DNA from: Flavobacteriaceae bacterium
GTDB taxonomy: Bacteria > Bacteroidota > Bacteroidia > Flavobacteriales > Flavobacteriaceae
NCBI GenBank assembly: GCA_028280265.1
Contig: JANQMD010000022.1
Span: 1 to 64,000 of the forward strand
Direction of reading: 5' to 3'
DNA length: 64,000 bases
Both the position numbers and the translations under genes were made by a program. Of the stretch, positions 19,970 through 30,033 are shown piece by piece (the first letter of the stretch is position 1; every line of letters begins with the position of its first letter). A model generated the notes under the pieces. It was not told where the DNA came from, did no database searches, and saw only the letters and a list, made by a program, of their open reading frames with translations.

Positions 19970-21304
19970 ATGAATGCAGATAAAAAAGTAGCTTTTTATA
20001 CGCTAGGATGTAAACTCAACTTTTCTGAGACTTCTACCATTGCCCGTAGTTTTGTCAATGAAGGCTTTGAGCGTGTAGCCTTTGAAGAAAAGGCTGACAT
20101 TTATGTTATAAATACCTGTTCGGTAACCGATAATGCTGACAAACGATTCAAAACCATCGTAAAATCTGCATTGAAAAAAAATGAAGAAGCTTTTTTAATT
20201 GCTGTAGGCTGTTATGCCCAATTAAAACCTGAAGAGTTGGCTGCAGTAGACGGAGTTGATTTAGTTTTAGGTGCAACCGAGAAATTCAATGTGACGAGCT
20301 ACATCAATGATTTGTCTAAAAATGATATTGGAGAAGTTCATTCTTGCGAAATTGGAGATGCCGATTTCTATGTAGGCTCCTACTCTATTGGAGATCGTAC
20401 AAGAGCATTTCTGAAAGTACAAGATGGTTGCGACTACAAGTGCACCTACTGTACCATTCCTTTAGCTCGTGGAATTTCGAGAAGTGATACCTTAGAAAAT
20501 GTCCTTAAGAACGCAAAAGAGATATCAGAAAAAGGTATCAAAGAGATTGTTCTTACAGGAGTAAATATCGGTGATTACGGAAAAGGAGAATTCGGAAACA
20601 AAAAACACGAACATACATTCTTGGAGTTGGTACAAGAGCTCGACAAAGTAGCTGGTATTCATCGTTTGCGGATTTCTTCTATTGAGCCCAACTTGTTGAA
20701 GGATGAAACCATCGATTTTGTATCCAATTCAGAAACCTTTGTTCCGCATTTCCATATTCCTCTGCAAAGCGGAAGTGATGATTTGCTAAAGAAAATGAAA
20801 CGACGTTATTTGAGAAAAATCTATACAGACCGTGTTGCTGGAATTAAAAAATCCATGCCCAATGCCTGTATTGGTGTGGATGTGATTGTTGGTTTTCCGG
20901 GCGAAACAGAGGAACATTTTTTAGAGACCTACAATTACTTAAATGATTTAGATATTTCTTACTTGCATGTTTTTACCTATTCAGAAAGACCAAATACTGA
21001 GGCTGTTTTAATGGATGGAGTGGTTCCCAAAAATGTAAGAGCCAAAAGAAGTAAAATGCTCAGAGGTTTATCTGCAAAGAAAAGAAGATCCTTTTACGAG
21101 AGTCAGCTTGGCAATAGGTTAACAGTACTCTTTGAAAGTGAAAACAAGGAAGGTTACATTCACGGGTTTACCGAAAATTATGTGAAAGTGAAAGCGCCTT
21201 GGAATCCTGAGTTAGTTAATACACTGCATGAGGTAGCTCTCACTAAAATTGACGAGGATGGATTGGTGCGTTTTGATTTTGTGAAGGAAATAGCTACAGC
21301 GTAA
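19970..21304 (+). CDS. mtaB: tRNA (t6A37) methylthiotransferase MtaB (radical SAM)
   Basis: YTLGCKLNFSETS, VQDGCDYKCTYCTIPLARG (CxxxCxxC), VGFPGETEEHF. ATG at 19970 preferred to the track's upstream TTG. Confidence 0.93.
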   Translation: MNADKKVAFYTLGCKLNFSETSTIARSFVNEGFERVAFEEKADIYVINTCSVTDNADKRFKTIVKSALKKNEEAFLIAVGCYAQLKPEELAAVDGVDLVLGATEKFNVTSYINDLSKNDIGEVHSCEIGDADFYVGSYSIGDRTRAFLKVQDGCDYKCTYCTIPLARGISRSDTLENVLKNAKEISEKGIKEIVLTGVNIGDYGKGEFGNKKHEHTFLELVQELDKVAGIHRLRISSIEPNLLKDETIDFVSNSETFVPHFHIPLQSGSDDLLKKMKRRYLRKIYTDRVAGIKKSMPNACIGVDVIVGFPGETEEHFLETYNYLNDLDISYLHVFTYSERPNTEAVLMDGVVPKNVRAKRSKMLRGLSAKKRRSFYESQLGNRLTVLFESENKEGYIHGFTENYVKVKAPWNPELVNTLHEVALTKIDEDGLVRFDFVKEIATA

Positions 21305-21311
21305 AAATTAT

Positions 21312-21389
21312 TGTCACCTTGAGCCTGTAGAAAGGCAATAATTTTTTTAGCTTTAAATTAAAATGTACTTCGACAAGCTCAGTATGACA
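21312..21389. repeat. Palindromic intergenic repeat TGTCACCTTGAGCCTGTaGAAAGG...TACTTCGACAAGCTCAGTATGACA
   Basis: Imperfect inverted repeat with TGTCA/TGACA ends; same layout as three other loci in the window. Confidence 0.65.
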
Positions 21390-21445
21390 TTTTTAATTTA
21401 TAAAGATTCTTTTTTCAGTTATGAAATCTTAACTTAGCAAAACTT

Positions 21446-22042
21446 ATGAAAGAGATCAATTTAAAATCATCTACCATTGAAAAGTCTTTGGATTTAGCTA
21501 AGGACTTTTTACAAACTCTAGTCGGTCCTTCTGTTAGTGAGTTAGGTCAGTTTCTTGCTGATAAAGTTAGAGTTTGGCGACTTAAAAATCAGATTACTAC
21601 CTTAGAAAAGGTTCAGAAAATTCTGAAGGAAGAGAATATCAAACCACAACAGATTAACTTAAAAGTTCTATTACCTTATTTAGATGCAATTTCTCTAGAG
21701 GAAGATGAAAAACTTCAGGATGTCTGGGCAAATCTTTTGGTCAATTATATAGATCCATCTAAAAATCTGACCTCTGTAGTTTATCCCCATATTCTGGGAC
21801 AATTATCTTCTCATGACATTGAGTTATTAAACGATTTACAAGCTAGCAACTGGAAATATTATTTTGCTCGTTATGATATAAAACAGGATTGTGCAAATTT
21901 AATTAGGCTTGGCATTCTTGAAAACCCAAAATCTCTCCAGTACGGGACGTTAAGCTCAGTCACAGGAATTAATCCATCTAATTACATAGAAGTTACTTTA
22001 TTTGGCAAAGAGTTCATTAAAGCCTGTCAAAGAAATGGCTAA
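21446..22042 (+). CDS. DUF4393 (Abi-alpha-like) domain protein
   Basis: N-terminal LAKDFLQTLVGPSVSELGQFLADKVRVWRLKNQITTLEKVQKIL, then LLPYLDAISLEEDEKLQDVWANLLVNYIDPSKNLTSVVYPHILGQLSSHDIELLND, which follows the DUF4393 pattern. Confidence 0.65.
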   Translation: MKEINLKSSTIEKSLDLAKDFLQTLVGPSVSELGQFLADKVRVWRLKNQITTLEKVQKILKEENIKPQQINLKVLLPYLDAISLEEDEKLQDVWANLLVNYIDPSKNLTSVVYPHILGQLSSHDIELLNDLQASNWKYYFARYDIKQDCANLIRLGILENPKSLQYGTLSSVTGINPSNYIEVTLFGKEFIKACQRNG

Positions 22043-22694
22043 AAAACATCTCTATTGCTTTCCAGGTTTGGGTGCGAGCACCAAGATCTTTGAACTTCTT
22101 AAGCTTCCTGAAGAAATTGAAATTCATTTACTCGAATGGAAAATACCGCTTTCCATAGAGGAATCCATTGAGGAATATGCTCAAAGAATCTGTTATGATA
22201 TTACCCATAAAAAACCTATTCTACTTGGAGTTTCTTTTGGGGGTATGATCGTCCAAGAAATGAGTAAGCTCATTGAAACTGAAAAAGTGATTATTGTTTC
22301 TAGTATCAAGACACATCACGAGCTACCCAATCGTTTGAAAGTGATACGAGATACTGGAGCCTATAAATTATTTCCTGCTAAAATTGCCGAGAACTTAGAA
22401 GAATACACCAAATATTTCTTTGGCGATTTTATGAAAAAAAGAGCCGAACTTTACAAAATGTATTTGTCTGTTAGAGACCCTGAATACCTGAAATGGGCCA
22501 TCTACAATGTATTGCACTGGAAACAGGAAGTTCCTCAAAAAAACTTACTCCATATTCATGGAACGGCCGACCATGTTTTTCCATACAAACACATCGAAAA
22601 TTTTATTCCTGTAGAAAATGGAAAGCATGAGATGATTCTTACCAAAGCAAAAGCTATCTCGAAAATCATTAAGGAGTCTGTAATTGATCATTAG
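22035..22694 (+). CDS. Alpha/beta hydrolase
   Basis: YCFPGLGAS, LLGVSFGGMIVQEMSK (GxSxG), HIHGTADHVFP. ATG 22035 overlaps the upstream stop. Confidence 0.85.
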   Translation: MAKKHLYCFPGLGASTKIFELLKLPEEIEIHLLEWKIPLSIEESIEEYAQRICYDITHKKPILLGVSFGGMIVQEMSKLIETEKVIIVSSIKTHHELPNRLKVIRDTGAYKLFPAKIAENLEEYTKYFFGDFMKKRAELYKMYLSVRDPEYLKWAIYNVLHWKQEVPQKNLLHIHGTADHVFPYKHIENFIPVENGKHEMILTKAKAISKIIKESVIDH

Positions 22695-22758
22695 ATTTTT
22701 TAGGTTGTTTGTTCCTTAGATGATTAGATTTCTTGATGATTACTTTGCAACTTTATAC

Positions 22759-22798
22759 ACTCTGAAACTCTGAAACTCTGAAACTCTGAAACTCTGAA
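22759..22798. repeat. Microsatellite, five copies of 8-bp ACTCTGAA
   Basis: Five perfect consecutive copies. Confidence 0.97.
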
Positions 22799-22914
22799 AC
22801 TTTAACTCTTTACTACTTTCTAACTTTGCCACTCTCCAATTTTTAAACTTTTTAACTTTCTTTCTTCTTTACAATTTCTTAATTTTAGATTTTTGAACTT
22901 AACAGGAGATTTTT

Positions 22915-23817
22915 ATGCAGAGAGCACTACGAAACCTAGGAATTTATTCAACTACTTTATTGGTTTTATTATTTTTAAATGCGGTTCATGTTTCCGATAC
23001 TGGACCTGAGAAGAATACCCACGAAACATACAATATTAAAGCGTTAAAGATTCCTGAGGGACTCACTTTTGCTGGTGAAAAAGTACCAACTGAACGATTT
23101 GATATTCGTGAACGTATGGATCGTGAACTTCTGGTAAATACCTATTGGCAGTCCAATGGATTGCTGTTGATTAAAAGAGCAAATAAGTATTTTCCTATTA
23201 TTGAACCATTATTAAAAAAATATGGAATTCCAGATGATTTTAAATATTTAGCAGTTGCAGAAAGTGGTTTACAGAACAACTCTTCACCAGCTGGAGCATC
23301 AGGTTTTTGGCACTTTTTAAAACGTTCAGCTAGAGAGTATGGCTTGGAGGTAAATAGAAATGTAGATGAACGATACAATCTTGAATTATCAACCAAAATT
23401 GCTGCTGAGTATCTAAAAAAATCGAAAGAGCGTTTTGGAAGTTGGACCCTAGCAGCAGCGGCATACAATGCTGGAAATGCACGTATTGCCAACCGATTGA
23501 AAGTGCAACAAGTAGATGACTATTACGATTTGCTTTTAAACTCTGAAACATCTCGTTACGTTTTTAGAATTGTGGCCATCAAAGAAATTCTCTCCAATCC
23601 AAAACAATATGGATTCGAGTTCGAGAAAAACGATTTATACACACTTCCTAAAACAAGGACCGTCAAAGTAGACACGGCCATTACTAATATTGCTTCTTTT
23701 GCGAAGCAGTTTAACATGACTTATAAAGAGGTAAAATTATACAACCCTTGGCTTCGCGAGAATCGATTACATAATAAGAGTAGAAAGCTTTATCATATTA
23801 AAATCCCTGTGAAATAG
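22915..23817 (+). CDS. Lytic transglycosylase (SLT/MltD-like)
   Basis: GIPDDFKYLAVAESGLQNNSSPAGASGFWHFLKRSAREYGLEVN and AAAAYNAGNARI; C-terminal LysM-like region. Confidence 0.92.
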   Translation: MQRALRNLGIYSTTLLVLLFLNAVHVSDTGPEKNTHETYNIKALKIPEGLTFAGEKVPTERFDIRERMDRELLVNTYWQSNGLLLIKRANKYFPIIEPLLKKYGIPDDFKYLAVAESGLQNNSSPAGASGFWHFLKRSAREYGLEVNRNVDERYNLELSTKIAAEYLKKSKERFGSWTLAAAAYNAGNARIANRLKVQQVDDYYDLLLNSETSRYVFRIVAIKEILSNPKQYGFEFEKNDLYTLPKTRTVKVDTAITNIASFAKQFNMTYKEVKLYNPWLRENRLHNKSRKLYHIKIPVK

Positions 23818-24750
23818 TTAAAAGGTCGATTTTACTTCATTGAATTCATCGATAATTTCTTTTAGGACTTGTGCTGCAGGTTTTATTTCATGAATAATAC
23901 CTGCTATTTGACCAATTTCTAACTCTCCATTATCCAAATCGCCTTCAAACATCCCTTTTTTCGCTCTGGCTCTTCCTAGCAATTCTTTGATTTCTTCTAC
24001 AGTTGGGTTATGCTGATAAAGCTCCTGTACTTGATTGTAAAAATGATTTTTCACCAAACGCACAGGTGCTAATTCTTTTAAAGTAAGGTGCGTATCTCCA
24101 TCTTTTACATTTACAATTGTTTTTTTGAAGTTCTCATGAGCTGAAGATTCTATTGTAGCAGCAAATCGACTTCCTATTTGAACACCGTCTGCTCCTAAAA
24201 CCATCGCAGCCAGCATGCCCCTTCCATTTCCGATGCCTCCAGCAGCAATGACAGGAATACGAACACCCTCCTTCACCATAGGAATTAATGTAAAGGTTGT
24301 CGTCTCTTCACGTCCATTATGCCCTCCAGCTTCAAAACCTTCGCATACCACTGCATCTACACCAGCAGCTTCTGCTTTTTGTGCAAATTTTACAGAGCTC
24401 ACTACGTGAACTACTGTAATTCCTTTTTCTTTGAGAAAAGAGGTCCATGTCTTTGGATTTCCTGCAGAAGTGAAAACAATCTTTACTCCTTCTTCCACAA
24501 TGATATCCATAATTTCCTCAATCTGTGGGTATAACATAGGGACATTGACTCCAAAAGGTTTATCAGTTGCTTTTTTGCATTTCTGAATATGTTCTCTTAA
24601 TACTTCCGGATACATAGACCCAGAGCCTATGAGCCCTAGTCCTCCAGCATTCGAAACAGCAGAAGCTAGTTTCCAGCCACTTACCCATATCATACCTCCT
24701 TGAATGATCGGATAATCAATATTAAAAAGTTTTGTGATTTTATTTGTCAA
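23818..24750 (-). CDS. Nitronate monooxygenase (2-nitropropane dioxygenase-like)
   Basis: DYPIIQGGMIWVSGWKLASAVSNAGGLGLIGSGSM, CEGFEAGGHNGREE, VIAAGGIGNGRGMLAAMVLGADGVQIGSRFAAT. Confidence 0.93.
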   Translation of the reverse strand: MTNKITKLFNIDYPIIQGGMIWVSGWKLASAVSNAGGLGLIGSGSMYPEVLREHIQKCKKATDKPFGVNVPMLYPQIEEIMDIIVEEGVKIVFTSAGNPKTWTSFLKEKGITVVHVVSSVKFAQKAEAAGVDAVVCEGFEAGGHNGREETTTFTLIPMVKEGVRIPVIAAGGIGNGRGMLAAMVLGADGVQIGSRFAATIESSAHENFKKTIVNVKDGDTHLTLKELAPVRLVKNHFYNQVQELYQHNPTVEEIKELLGRARAKKGMFEGDLDNGELEIGQIAGIIHEIKPAAQVLKEIIDEFNEVKSTF

Positions 24751-24761
24751 GTTAACTGTTT

Positions 24762-24836
24762 TGTCAGGTCGAGCGGAGTCGAGACCTATTTTATTCTATC
24801 ATATTAAAAGACCTCTCGACTCCGCTCGAGGTGACA
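24762..24836. repeat. Palindromic intergenic repeat / strong hairpin (TCGAGCGGAGTCGAGA arms, TGTCA...TGACA ends)
   Basis: Near-perfect inverted repeat between mnmA and the nitronate monooxygenase gene; flanks also complementary (gttaactg / cagttaat). Confidence 0.8.
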
Positions 24837-24850
24837 GTCAGTTAATTATT

Positions 24851-26038
24851 TTACGAAATTACCCCAGAGCCAATCAATTCTTCGCCATCATACCAAGCTA
24901 CAAATTGACCTTCCTGAATAGCAGATTGTGGATTTTTAAATTCTACAAACAATCCATTTTCTACTTTGTACAATGTAGCTTCTTCCAATGGTTGACGATA
25001 ACGAATTCTCGCCTGTACTGTCATTGTTTGATGAGGTTTTAGCTTCAAATCTTCTCGGATCCAGTGTTCTTCATTGCTGTTTACAAACAAAACACTTCTA
25101 TACAAACCTCTATGATTCTTCCCTTCACCAGTATAAATAACATTTTCTACCACATCCGTTTCTATTACAAACAAAGGTTCCTTTGTTCCGCCTACAGCCA
25201 AACCTTTTCGTTGTCCTTTGGTAAAGTAATGTGCTCCTTGATGTTTCCCCACTACTTTCCCGTCAGTTTGTTGGTATTGGTATTTTGTAGCGAAAAAGTC
25301 TAATTCAGCTTCTTTATTTTTAAAAACAGGAGTGTTTCTATTAAATACTTGTGAGTCGTTTGCTACTTGAACAATTACTCCTTCTTTGGGTTGCAATTTT
25401 TGTTGTAAGAATTCTGGCAGACGGACTTTTCCGATAAAACACAACCCTTGAGAATCTTTCTTCTCTGCCGTAATTAAATCCGCTTCTTTAGCAATCTCAC
25501 GAACTTCAGGTTTGGTCAACTCGCCAATGGGAAACAAAGCTTTCGACAATTGTTCTTGTGACAATTGACACAAAAAATACGATTGATCTTTGTTGTTGTC
25601 TTTTCCTGCTAGTAGTTTGTAGACTGGCTTTCCGTCAATCCTCTCTTCTTCTTTTCGACAATAATGACCTGTAGCTACATAATCTGCTCCCAAGCTCATA
25701 GCAATGTCCATGAAGACATCAAATTTTATTTCCCTATTGCAAAGTACATCTGGATTGGGTGTACGTCCTTTTTCGTATTCATTGAACATATAATCCACAA
25801 TACGTTCTTTGTACTGTGCACTTAAATCTACTACCTGAAATGGAATTCCTAACTTCTCTGCCACAATGAGTGCATCGTTACTATCTTCCAACCAAGGGCA
25901 TTCGTTAGAAATGGTCACAGAGTCATCGTGCCAGTTCTTCATAAAAAGACCAATGACTTCATATCCTTGCTTTTTTAGCAAGTACGCCGTAACGCTACTA
26001 TCTACACCTCCTGAAAGACCTACAATAACTCTCTTCAC
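24851..26038 (-). CDS. mnmA: tRNA-specific 2-thiouridylase MnmA
   Basis: [67 protein letters not shown]. Confidence 0.97.
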   Translation of the reverse strand: MKRVIVGLSGGVDSSVTAYLLKKQGYEVIGLFMKNWHDDSVTISNECPWLEDSNDALIVAEKLGIPFQVVDLSAQYKERIVDYMFNEYEKGRTPNPDVLCNREIKFDVFMDIAMSLGADYVATGHYCRKEEERIDGKPVYKLLAGKDNNKDQSYFLCQLSQEQLSKALFPIGELTKPEVREIAKEADLITAEKKDSQGLCFIGKVRLPEFLQQKLQPKEGVIVQVANDSQVFNRNTPVFKNKEAELDFFATKYQYQQTDGKVVGKHQGAHYFTKGQRKGLAVGGTKEPLFVIETDVVENVIYTGEGKNHRGLYRSVLFVNSNEEHWIREDLKLKPHQTMTVQARIRYRQPLEEATLYKVENGLFVEFKNPQSAIQEGQFVAWYDGEELIGSGVIS

Positions 26039-26148
26039 TTAATTCGGTTTATGCTAATAACTTAAATCTTAACCTTAGTTCTTTATTGAATAAATTATCT
26101 TTTCTGATAATTAATTCCTCAATGAGGGCATTGATTTAAGTTACGGCG

Positions 26149-26156
26149 CAAAATTA
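26149..26156 (-). promoter_or_regulatory. Candidate -7 element TAATTTTG(C) for mnmA (read on minus strand)
   Basis: CAAAATTA on + strand, i.e. TAATTTTGCGCC on minus, about 110 bp upstream of mnmA. Confidence 0.4.
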
Positions 26157-26324
26157 CAAAAACCTGAGAATTCTGCTCTCAAGTTTTCTATTATAAAAAG
26201 TTATTGCGAGAATCGATTAAAACTATTTACGGCTTCTGATATTTCATTCCAAAACGAAAGTTTCTTAATAGATAGTTCCTTCTAACTGAAAAAAATTGTA
26301 ATATAAGTATGCAGAAGATAAGAC

Positions 26325-27065
26325 TTAATTATTCTCATCTTTCACTTTCTTTTTCTTTTTAGCATCTTTTTTATTGAATTTATTCTCTTTTCTCCTTTCC
26401 TTTTCTGTTACCTTTTTACCTCCAATATAAAATTCCCATCTGCCATATCTTTTTCCATTTTTATACATCCCTTCTTCTTTCAAGTCTCCATTGAGCTCAA
26501 AATACCTTCCTCTACCTTCTAAGAGTCCATTCACATAATGAACCTCTTCAATCATCACACCTGAGTCAGAATATTTCCTAGAAAACCCATTTTCTTTACC
26601 ATTGGAATATTGGGTATGCTCAACCACCGTTTTCCCATCTTTGTAATAATCTTTTACATTTCCTTCGAGTTTTCCATCTTTGTAATATTCTTCAGAGAGT
26701 AGCTTTCCATTTGGAAAATAATAAATCCACTTTCCTACTCTTTTCTTTCCAATCATATAGCCTTTGACCCTTAACTTACCTTTCAGAGTATAATAGCTTA
26801 CGAAAGCTGAATCAGACGTTGTTGAAAACTTTTTTACTATGGTTGGATATGTAAATGCTCTGATGTCGTAATATTTAAAGGTACCCACCTCTTTACCATC
26901 AACAAATCTTCCTACATACCGAATACGATTGTTTGGATAGTATTTTTTCCAGATACCAGTTCTTTTCTTGTTCTTATTAAATTGATTAATTTTCTGGGCA
27001 CTTATATGAACAGGTACTAAAAAAAGAAAACTTAAAATAGAAAGAAGTCTTTTTATTTTTAACAT
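26325..27065 (-). CDS. YwqK/MORN-like repeat secreted protein
   Basis: Signal peptide plus repeats such as GIWKKYYPNNRIRYVGRFVDGKEVGTFKYYD, GKWIYYFPNGKLLSEEYYKDGKLEGNVKDYYKDG. Confidence 0.85.
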   Translation of the reverse strand: MLKIKRLLSILSFLFLVPVHISAQKINQFNKNKKRTGIWKKYYPNNRIRYVGRFVDGKEVGTFKYYDIRAFTYPTIVKKFSTTSDSAFVSYYTLKGKLRVKGYMIGKKRVGKWIYYFPNGKLLSEEYYKDGKLEGNVKDYYKDGKTVVEHTQYSNGKENGFSRKYSDSGVMIEEVHYVNGLLEGRGRYFELNGDLKEEGMYKNGKRYGRWEFYIGGKKVTEKERRKENKFNKKDAKKKKKVKDENN

Positions 27066-27111
27066 CAGAAAGTAACTTTACAAAGTAAATATACACCTTT
27101 CAACGAAACAC

Positions 27112-27693
27112 ATGCTTAAAAATTATCTCAGAGATCAGCTTATTAGCATTGAAAATGCGAAAAGAGAAAACAGACAAAGAGTTGCTAATCTAATTGTAGA
27201 GAAACCAGATTTAATAGCTCCTCTGGTAGATCTTACCTTTTCTGAGGTAGATGAAGTATCTGTAAAAGCTGCATGGGTTTTGGAATGGGTATGCACACAT
27301 AATGATCTTGATTTGATTCTTCCTTATCTCGATATATTTACTGAAAATATTCATGCACTAAAAAAAGACAGTGCCATTAGACCTTGTGCCAAAATTTGTG
27401 AGCATTTGGCAGTATCTTTCACAAATAAAAAGGACAATCAAACCAAGCATGCTTTAAAAGAGGCACATATTGAGAAAATCATTGAAACGGGATTTGATTG
27501 GCTAATTACTCCTCAAAAGATCGCTGTTAGAGCCTATACAATGAATACTTTGTATTTATTTGGACTCGAAAGAGATTGGATTCATCCCGAATTAGAACAC
27601 TTAATTCGCACTAAAATTATTCATGAAAGTAAGGGTTGCAAAGCTAGAGGCAAGCATATTCTGGAAGCGATCAAAAAACACAGGGAGAACTAA
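27112..27693 (+). CDS. Conserved hypothetical helical (HEAT-like) protein
   Basis: Intact 193-aa ORF; helical repeats (PDLIAPLVDLTFSEVDEVSVKAAWVLEWVC); no catalytic motifs recognised. Confidence 0.7.
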   Translation: MLKNYLRDQLISIENAKRENRQRVANLIVEKPDLIAPLVDLTFSEVDEVSVKAAWVLEWVCTHNDLDLILPYLDIFTENIHALKKDSAIRPCAKICEHLAVSFTNKKDNQTKHALKEAHIEKIIETGFDWLITPQKIAVRAYTMNTLYLFGLERDWIHPELEHLIRTKIIHESKGCKARGKHILEAIKKHREN

Positions 27694-27746
27694 TTTTTCA
27701 GAAACATGATTTTTATCATAAAATAACTGTACTCCGAAATCTAATT

Positions 27747-28115
27747 TTGTTGTATAAAATCAATCATCTTATGTATACAACAATCGATCATTCGGAAGAA
27801 AAAAGAAAAATTTCGCAAATCACTCTTATAGAAACCATCAACAATTGGATCGCTAAGGAGCGAAAGAATTATTTTGGAATTTGCGGTATGTTATTGATTA
27901 TTGGAACGGGATTAGCTTCTATTCCTGTTGCCATTGCTACAAGCTTGCAAATGTTCATTTTGGCAGGTGTTAGTGTGGTTCTTGCTATGGCAGGAAATGT
28001 AATGGTGATTAGCCAGCAATCTTTAAAAACTGTTGTTTGGACTTTTATTATTAGTATGACAGTAAATATCTTACTGATGATATATTTGATTGGAATAAAC
28101 TTTCTATCAATGTAA
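27747..28115 (+). CDS. Small hypothetical membrane protein
   Basis: Three hydrophobic segments; preceded by coding-like spacing. Confidence 0.65.
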   Translation: MLYKINHLMYTTIDHSEEKRKISQITLIETINNWIAKERKNYFGICGMLLIIGTGLASIPVAIATSLQMFILAGVSVVLAMAGNVMVISQQSLKTVVWTFIISMTVNILLMIYLIGINFLSM

Positions 28116-28235
28116 AGATTCAAAAAATGAAAGATTTACCCTGATACAGTATCGAAAAAGATGCTCTTTTGGAAGTAAAATATTCCTTTTGTAAAGGTAA
28201 TTCAGTTTTATGATGGTTTTCAGGTGAGTAATTTT

Positions 28236-28243
28236 TACTTTTG
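28236..28243 (+). promoter_or_regulatory. Candidate -7 element TACTTTTG(C) for purB
   Basis: TACTTTTGC 26 bp upstream of ATG 28269. Confidence 0.45.
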
Positions 28244-28268
28244 CAGTTTTACAACACAACAGCAAAAT

Positions 28269-29612
28269 ATGAACTTATCTCAGCTCAATGCAATTTCTCC
28301 AATCGATGGGAGATATCGTGGAAAAGTATCTGATTTATCCAATTATTTCTCGGAAGAAGCTCTTATCAAATATAGAGTATTGATAGAAATTGAGTACTTC
28401 ATTTCTTTATGTGAATTACCACTTCCTCAGTTGGAAAAATTCGACTCATCTTTATTTAGTCAATTAAGAGGTATTTATCAAAGCTTTAGTGCTAATGATG
28501 CACAAAAGATTAAGGATATTGAGAAAGTGACCAACCATGATGTGAAAGCGGTTGAATATTTTATCAAAGAAAAATTTGATGCATTAGGTCTTCAAGAGTT
28601 TAAAGAATTCATTCATTTTGGGTTGACTTCTCAGGATATCAATAACACAGCCATCCCTCTTTCTATTAAAGATGCGCTTTCTGATGTTTATTTCCCTGAA
28701 CTAACGAAAACTTTAGATAAGTTAAAAGAGCTAGTTATAGAGTGGAAAGATGTATCGATGTTGGCAAGAACTCATGGTCAGCCTGCATCACCTACCCGTT
28801 TGGGTAAAGAGATTTATGTATTTGTGGTAAGAATAGAAGAGCAAATACAATTTTTAAAAGAGATTCCGAATGCTGCTAAATTTGGAGGAGCTACTGGAAA
28901 TTTCAATGCACATAAGGTAGCTTACCCTAGCGTTGATTGGAAAAGTTTTGGTTCTAAATTTGTGAATGATAGTTTAGGTCTGTACCATTCCTTTCCTACT
29001 ACTCAAATAGAGCATTACGATCACATGGCAGCTTTGTTTGATGGTTTGAAAAGAATCAATACCATCTTTATCGATCTAAACAGAGACATTTGGACCTATG
29101 TAGCTATGGACTACTTCAAGCAGAAAATTAAAAAAGGAGAAGTAGGATCGTCAGCCATGCCTCACAAAGTAAATCCTATAGATTTTGAAAATTCTGAAGG
29201 AAATATGGGAATTGCCAATGCCATCTTTGAGCACTTATCGGCAAAACTTCCTATTTCCAGAATGCAAAGAGACTTAACAGACAGTACAGTTCTAAGAAAT
29301 GTGGGTGTTCCTTTCGGTCACACCATCATTGGCTTTACCTCTACTCTTAAAGGATTGAATAAATTATTACTGAATTCAGATAAGTTCGAGCAAGATTTAG
29401 AAAACAATTGGGCGGTAGTCGCTGAGGCTATTCAGACAATTTTGAGACGAGAAGCCTATCCTAATCCTTACGAAGCTTTAAAGGGGCTTACTAGGACCAA
29501 TGATGTGATCAATCAACAGTCTATTGCAGCGTTTATTGACTCTTTGGAGGTATCAGACATTATTAAAAATGAATTAAAAGAAATCAGTCCTTCTAATTAT
29601 ACTGGTATTTAA
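28269..29612 (+). CDS. purB: Adenylosuccinate lyase
   Basis: MNLSQLNAISPIDGRYRGK, TSQDINNTA, GSSAMPHKVNPIDFENSEGN. Start moved from the track's 28224 to ATG 28269. Confidence 0.96.
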   Translation: MNLSQLNAISPIDGRYRGKVSDLSNYFSEEALIKYRVLIEIEYFISLCELPLPQLEKFDSSLFSQLRGIYQSFSANDAQKIKDIEKVTNHDVKAVEYFIKEKFDALGLQEFKEFIHFGLTSQDINNTAIPLSIKDALSDVYFPELTKTLDKLKELVIEWKDVSMLARTHGQPASPTRLGKEIYVFVVRIEEQIQFLKEIPNAAKFGGATGNFNAHKVAYPSVDWKSFGSKFVNDSLGLYHSFPTTQIEHYDHMAALFDGLKRINTIFIDLNRDIWTYVAMDYFKQKIKKGEVGSSAMPHKVNPIDFENSEGNMGIANAIFEHLSAKLPISRMQRDLTDSTVLRNVGVPFGHTIIGFTSTLKGLNKLLLNSDKFEQDLENNWAVVAEAIQTILRREAYPNPYEALKGLTRTNDVINQQSIAAFIDSLEVSDIIKNELKEISPSNYTGI

Positions 29613-30032
29613 ATGAAAAAAATTATTGTTGTACTTCTTGTAACATTTCTAGTGATTTCTTGTCAAACAGAACCAAAGGGTGATGCTGAAAGGTTTAAGC
29701 GAGGAACTTTCGAAATTCCTGCAGGAAAAGGATATAGTAAGACGATTATTACGAGAATAGATAGTTTACAGATAGAAGAGTACACAAAGTATATCGAAGT
29801 TTCTACCGATTCTGGTAGTTTTCAGAAGGAGCTAAAAAAAATTGACACTTTATATATTCAGTGGAAGAATAACTTTTTCTACACACTTCGAATGAAGTCG
29901 CCCAAAAAAGATATTGATAAGGACAAAATTTTTGTTCAGATTACAAAAATTAAAGAGAATTCCTATGAGTTTAGTGCTAAAATAGGCTATTCAAAGTTCA
30001 AGCAATCGGGTGTTGTATACAAAATAAAGTAG
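29613..30032 (+). CDS. Hypothetical lipoprotein
   Basis: MKKIIVVLLVTFLVISCQTE lipobox; starts directly after the purB stop. Confidence 0.75.
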   Translation: MKKIIVVLLVTFLVISCQTEPKGDAERFKRGTFEIPAGKGYSKTIITRIDSLQIEEYTKYIEVSTDSGSFQKELKKIDTLYIQWKNNFFYTLRMKSPKKDIDKDKIFVQITKIKENSYEFSAKIGYSKFKQSGVVYKIK

Positions 30033-30033
30033 T

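Noticed and set aside
22759-22798. ACTCTGAA repeats considered as a CRISPR array
   Set aside because: 8-bp unit with no spacers; a simple microsatellite.
26325-27065. Reading the YwqK-like protein as a toxin-antitoxin system
   Set aside because: YwqK-type repeat proteins are often labelled antitoxins by homology, but no toxin partner is adjacent and the protein has a signal peptide.
27112-27693. Naming this gene an adenylosuccinate lyase because of its neighbour purB
   Set aside because: No lyase signature; the real purB is at 28269-29612.
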